Positions 4,291-5,852 of a DNA stretch of 5,852 nucleotides are shown one piece after another. The translations under genes were made by a program, and so were the position numbers. A model generated the notes under the pieces. That model made no database searches. It was not told the DNA's origin and saw nothing but the letters and a program-made list of their open reading frames with translations. The stretch comes from an uncultured Lachnospiraceae bacterium (GTDB lineage Bacteria > Bacillota > Clostridia > Lachnospirales > Lachnospiraceae), in NCBI GenBank assembly GCA_900313435.1, contig OMRF01000223.1, positions 1-5,852 of the forward strand, given 5' to 3'. The number at the start of each line of letters is the position of its first letter. The first letter of the stretch is position 1.

Positions 4291-5852
4291 ATGATCAAAT
4301 TTGGCAAAAAGCTTGGAGCAATGATAATGTCAGCCGTCATGGCGCTTACATTCGCGCCGGCTGCAGCTCTCACCTCACTTGCCGCAGAAGATGTAAACAG
4401 CGCGCCTGCCGCCGCTCTGGAAAAAAAGGTCCCGGTATACGGCCTTTACAATCCAAACAGCGGTGAGCACGTATTTACTATCTATCAGGAAGAATATGAT
4501 ATGCTGAAAACCGCAGGATGGACCGAGGGCGACGTGAAATGGTACGCGCCTGCGTCCGGTGATCCTGTTTACAGGCTTTACAATCCAAACGTTACAGATC
4601 TTAGTGGAAATCCCATAGGAGACCATTATTACACAAGGAATATCTATGAGGTCAGATACCTGATCTCTCTCGGCTGGCTGGAGGGCGGTATAGTCTTCTA
4701 CGCTGCTGATGAGAGTGACGGCAGTTCTGTTCCTGTCTATGGCGCTTACAATCCAAACGCCTATCCCTCCGGCGGATCTGGCGCCCATCATTTCACGATA
4801 GATGGCAATGAGACAAAGAACCTTCTTGCGCTTGGCTGGGAGGAAGGTGATGCCAAGTTCCGGGGATATCCCATAACCGAAATAGACAAGGTGATCAAAA
4901 ATATGTCCATGGACGAGAAGATCTCACAGATGATCATCCCCGCCCTTCGCTCCTACAATGGAAATAATGTGACGGATCTCAATGCCGTGCCGGAGCTCAA
5001 GGAAGCGCTGAAAAAGCACCAGTACGGCGGAGTCATACTTTTTGCCCAAAATATCACGGGCACCGAGCAGGTCACGAGGCTCCTCAACGATCTTCAGGAG
5101 AACAATTTATCAGCGGATGTCTCTACCCACATCCCTTACCTTACAACCGTTGATGAAGAGGGCGGCATAGTCATCCGTCTGAACTCCGGAACACGAATGA
5201 CAGGGAATATGGCAATAGGAGCAACTGAAAATTCCACAGAAAACGCGAAAAAGACGGGCGTTGTGCTCGGCGAAGAGCTTGCGGCAGTTGGCTTCAATAC
5301 CGACTTTGCGCCGGATATCGATGTAAACAACAATCCCGAAAACCCTGTTATCGGTACTAGATCTTTTTCCGATGACCCTGAGACAGTCGCCGAGCTTGGA
5401 GTGGCTTATTCCAAAGGACTTTTGAAGAGCAACATTATCTCTACATACAAGCATTTCCCGGGACATGGCGATACAGGAACAGACAGCCATATTGGCACTC
5501 CCTCTGTTGAGAAGACATATGATGAGATCAAAAAGACAGAGCTTGTTCCTTTCAAAAACGTTATCGAAAACGGCGCAGACATGATCATGACCGCTCATAT
5601 CACCTACCCGGAAATTGATGAAGAAATGACATTTGGAGACGGGACTAAGGGTTATTATCCCGCGACCATGTCAAAGAAGATGATCACAGACATCCTTCGG
5701 AAAGATATGGGCTTCGACGGCGTGGTTGTGACTGATGCTCTTGAGATGGACGCGATCAGAAAGGCCGGGCTTGTTTCCGGCGAGATGGACTCTGCTGAAT
5801 ACAGGGTTAATATCGCTGAAAAGGTAATAAACGCGGGTGTTGATCTCCTTCT
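4291..5852 (+). CDS. Exported GH3 beta-N-acetylhexosaminidase (NagZ type) with N-terminal YNPN repeats, 3' end outside window
   Basis: The frame stays open to the window edge (520 codons seen). Residues 1-31 are a signal peptide: KFGKK, a hydrophobic core, and a likely cut at SLA|AED. Three units of about 45 residues follow (roughly 47-88, 91-137, 147-193), each with YNPN near its start and a GW then a WYAP- or FYA-like end. They resemble the DUF5648 repeats of secreted clostridial proteins. From about 196 the GH3 catalytic barrel begins. KHFPGHGDTGTDSH (387-400) is the NagZ-type signature with the Asp398/His400 acid-base dyad, and TDALEM (481-486) holds the predicted nucleophile Asp482. The expected reaction is removal of terminal GlcNAc-type sugars from peptidoglycan fragments or chitooligosaccharides outside the cell; the repeats may bind cell wall or glycan. 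AAAGGAG at 4277-4283 supports the ATG. The gene follows a terminator closely, so its promoter should lie in or near 4218-4280. Confidence 0.92.
   Translation, partial: MIKFGKKLGAMIMSAVMALTFAPAAALTSLAAEDVNSAPAAALEKKVPVYGLYNPNSGEHVFTIYQEEYDMLKTAGWTEGDVKWYAPASGDPVYRLYNPNVTDLSGNPIGDHYYTRNIYEVRYLISLGWLEGGIVFYAADESDGSSVPVYGAYNPNAYPSGGSGAHHFTIDGNETKNLLALGWEEGDAKFRGYPITEIDKVIKNMSMDEKISQMIIPALRSYNGNNVTDLNAVPELKEALKKHQYGGVILFAQNITGTEQVTRLLNDLQENNLSADVSTHIPYLTTVDEEGGIVIRLNSGTRMTGNMAIGATENSTENAKKTGVVLGEELAAVGFNTDFAPDIDVNNNPENPVIGTRSFSDDPETVAELGVAYSKGLLKSNIISTYKHFPGHGDTGTDSHIGTPSVEKTYDEIKKTELVPFKNVIENGADMIMTAHITYPEIDEEMTFGDGTKGYYPATMSKKMITDILRKDMGFDGVVVTDALEMDAIRKAGLVSGEMDSAEYRVNIAEKVINAGVDLL
4446..4758 (+). 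repeat. Three in-gene copies of a 13-mer coding for the YNPN motif
   Basis: TTACAATCCAAAC occurs at 4446-4458, 4578-4590 and 4746-4758, in the same reading frame of the GH3 gene each time. Each copy spells Tyr-Asn-Pro-Asn with identical codons, while the sequence around it has diverged. The spacings are 132 and 168 bases, both multiples of three, as expected for domain duplication. The three units differ in length because units 2 and 3 carry insertions after YNPN. Confidence 0.85.

Noticed and set aside
5110..5598. Open frame on the - strand within the GH3 gene (also 4375-4791)
   Set aside because: Both are shadows of the GH3 frame, which carries the signal peptide, repeats and catalytic motifs.

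Overview
The window looks like a piece of a Gram-positive, low-to-moderate GC chromosome of the Clostridia, most likely the Lachnospiraceae. The reasons are strong AGGAGG-type ribosome binding sites, T-tailed hairpin terminators, a CbxX/SpoVK-type AAA+ protein of a form I associate with this group, rubredoxin and iron-sulfur flavoprotein genes typical of anaerobes, and a secreted GH3 enzyme with 'YNPN' repeats. Family and taxon assignments are from memory of these proteins, not from a search. All supported genes are on the + strand.

Layout. Positions 1-93 may hold the last codons of an upstream gene. A perfect 29-bp palindrome (94-122) with a T-run follows and probably acts as a terminator. 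ftsZ (205-1155) encodes a complete tubulin-like GTPase core but no C-terminal tail, and its stop codon lies inside a second, half-decayed copy of the palindrome (1145-1173). A hairpin terminator (1211-1257) and a second stem-loop (1275-1302) lead to a 681-aa AAA+ ATPase gene (1373-3418). A third, perfect palindrome copy (3426-3454) starts 8 bases after that gene's stop.

Directly after copy 3 is a rubredoxin reading frame (3425-3637) whose only plausible start codon lies at the edge of the repeat. It may be the severed 3' end of a larger redox protein. An iron-sulfur-flavoprotein-like FMN reductase (3682-4194) follows, ending in a strong terminator (4218-4251). The last gene (4291 to the window end) encodes an exported GH3 beta-N-acetylhexosaminidase of the NagZ type, with three N-terminal YNPN repeats, and is cut by the window edge.

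How the parts relate. Rubredoxin and the flavoprotein could be a small electron-transfer pair. The GH3 enzyme is its own unit and probably trims amino sugars outside the cell. The tail-less FtsZ and the AAA+ ATPase lie in two consecutive blocks bounded by the three palindromes, away from any visible division-gene cluster, and are separated by a terminator. The most notable feature is this palindrome-delimited arrangement, with one neighbour (ftsZ) ending in a repeat and another (rubredoxin) beginning in one. It may be an accessory or mobilised segment. A simpler reading, that REP-like palindromes settled downstream of stop codons, is also possible.
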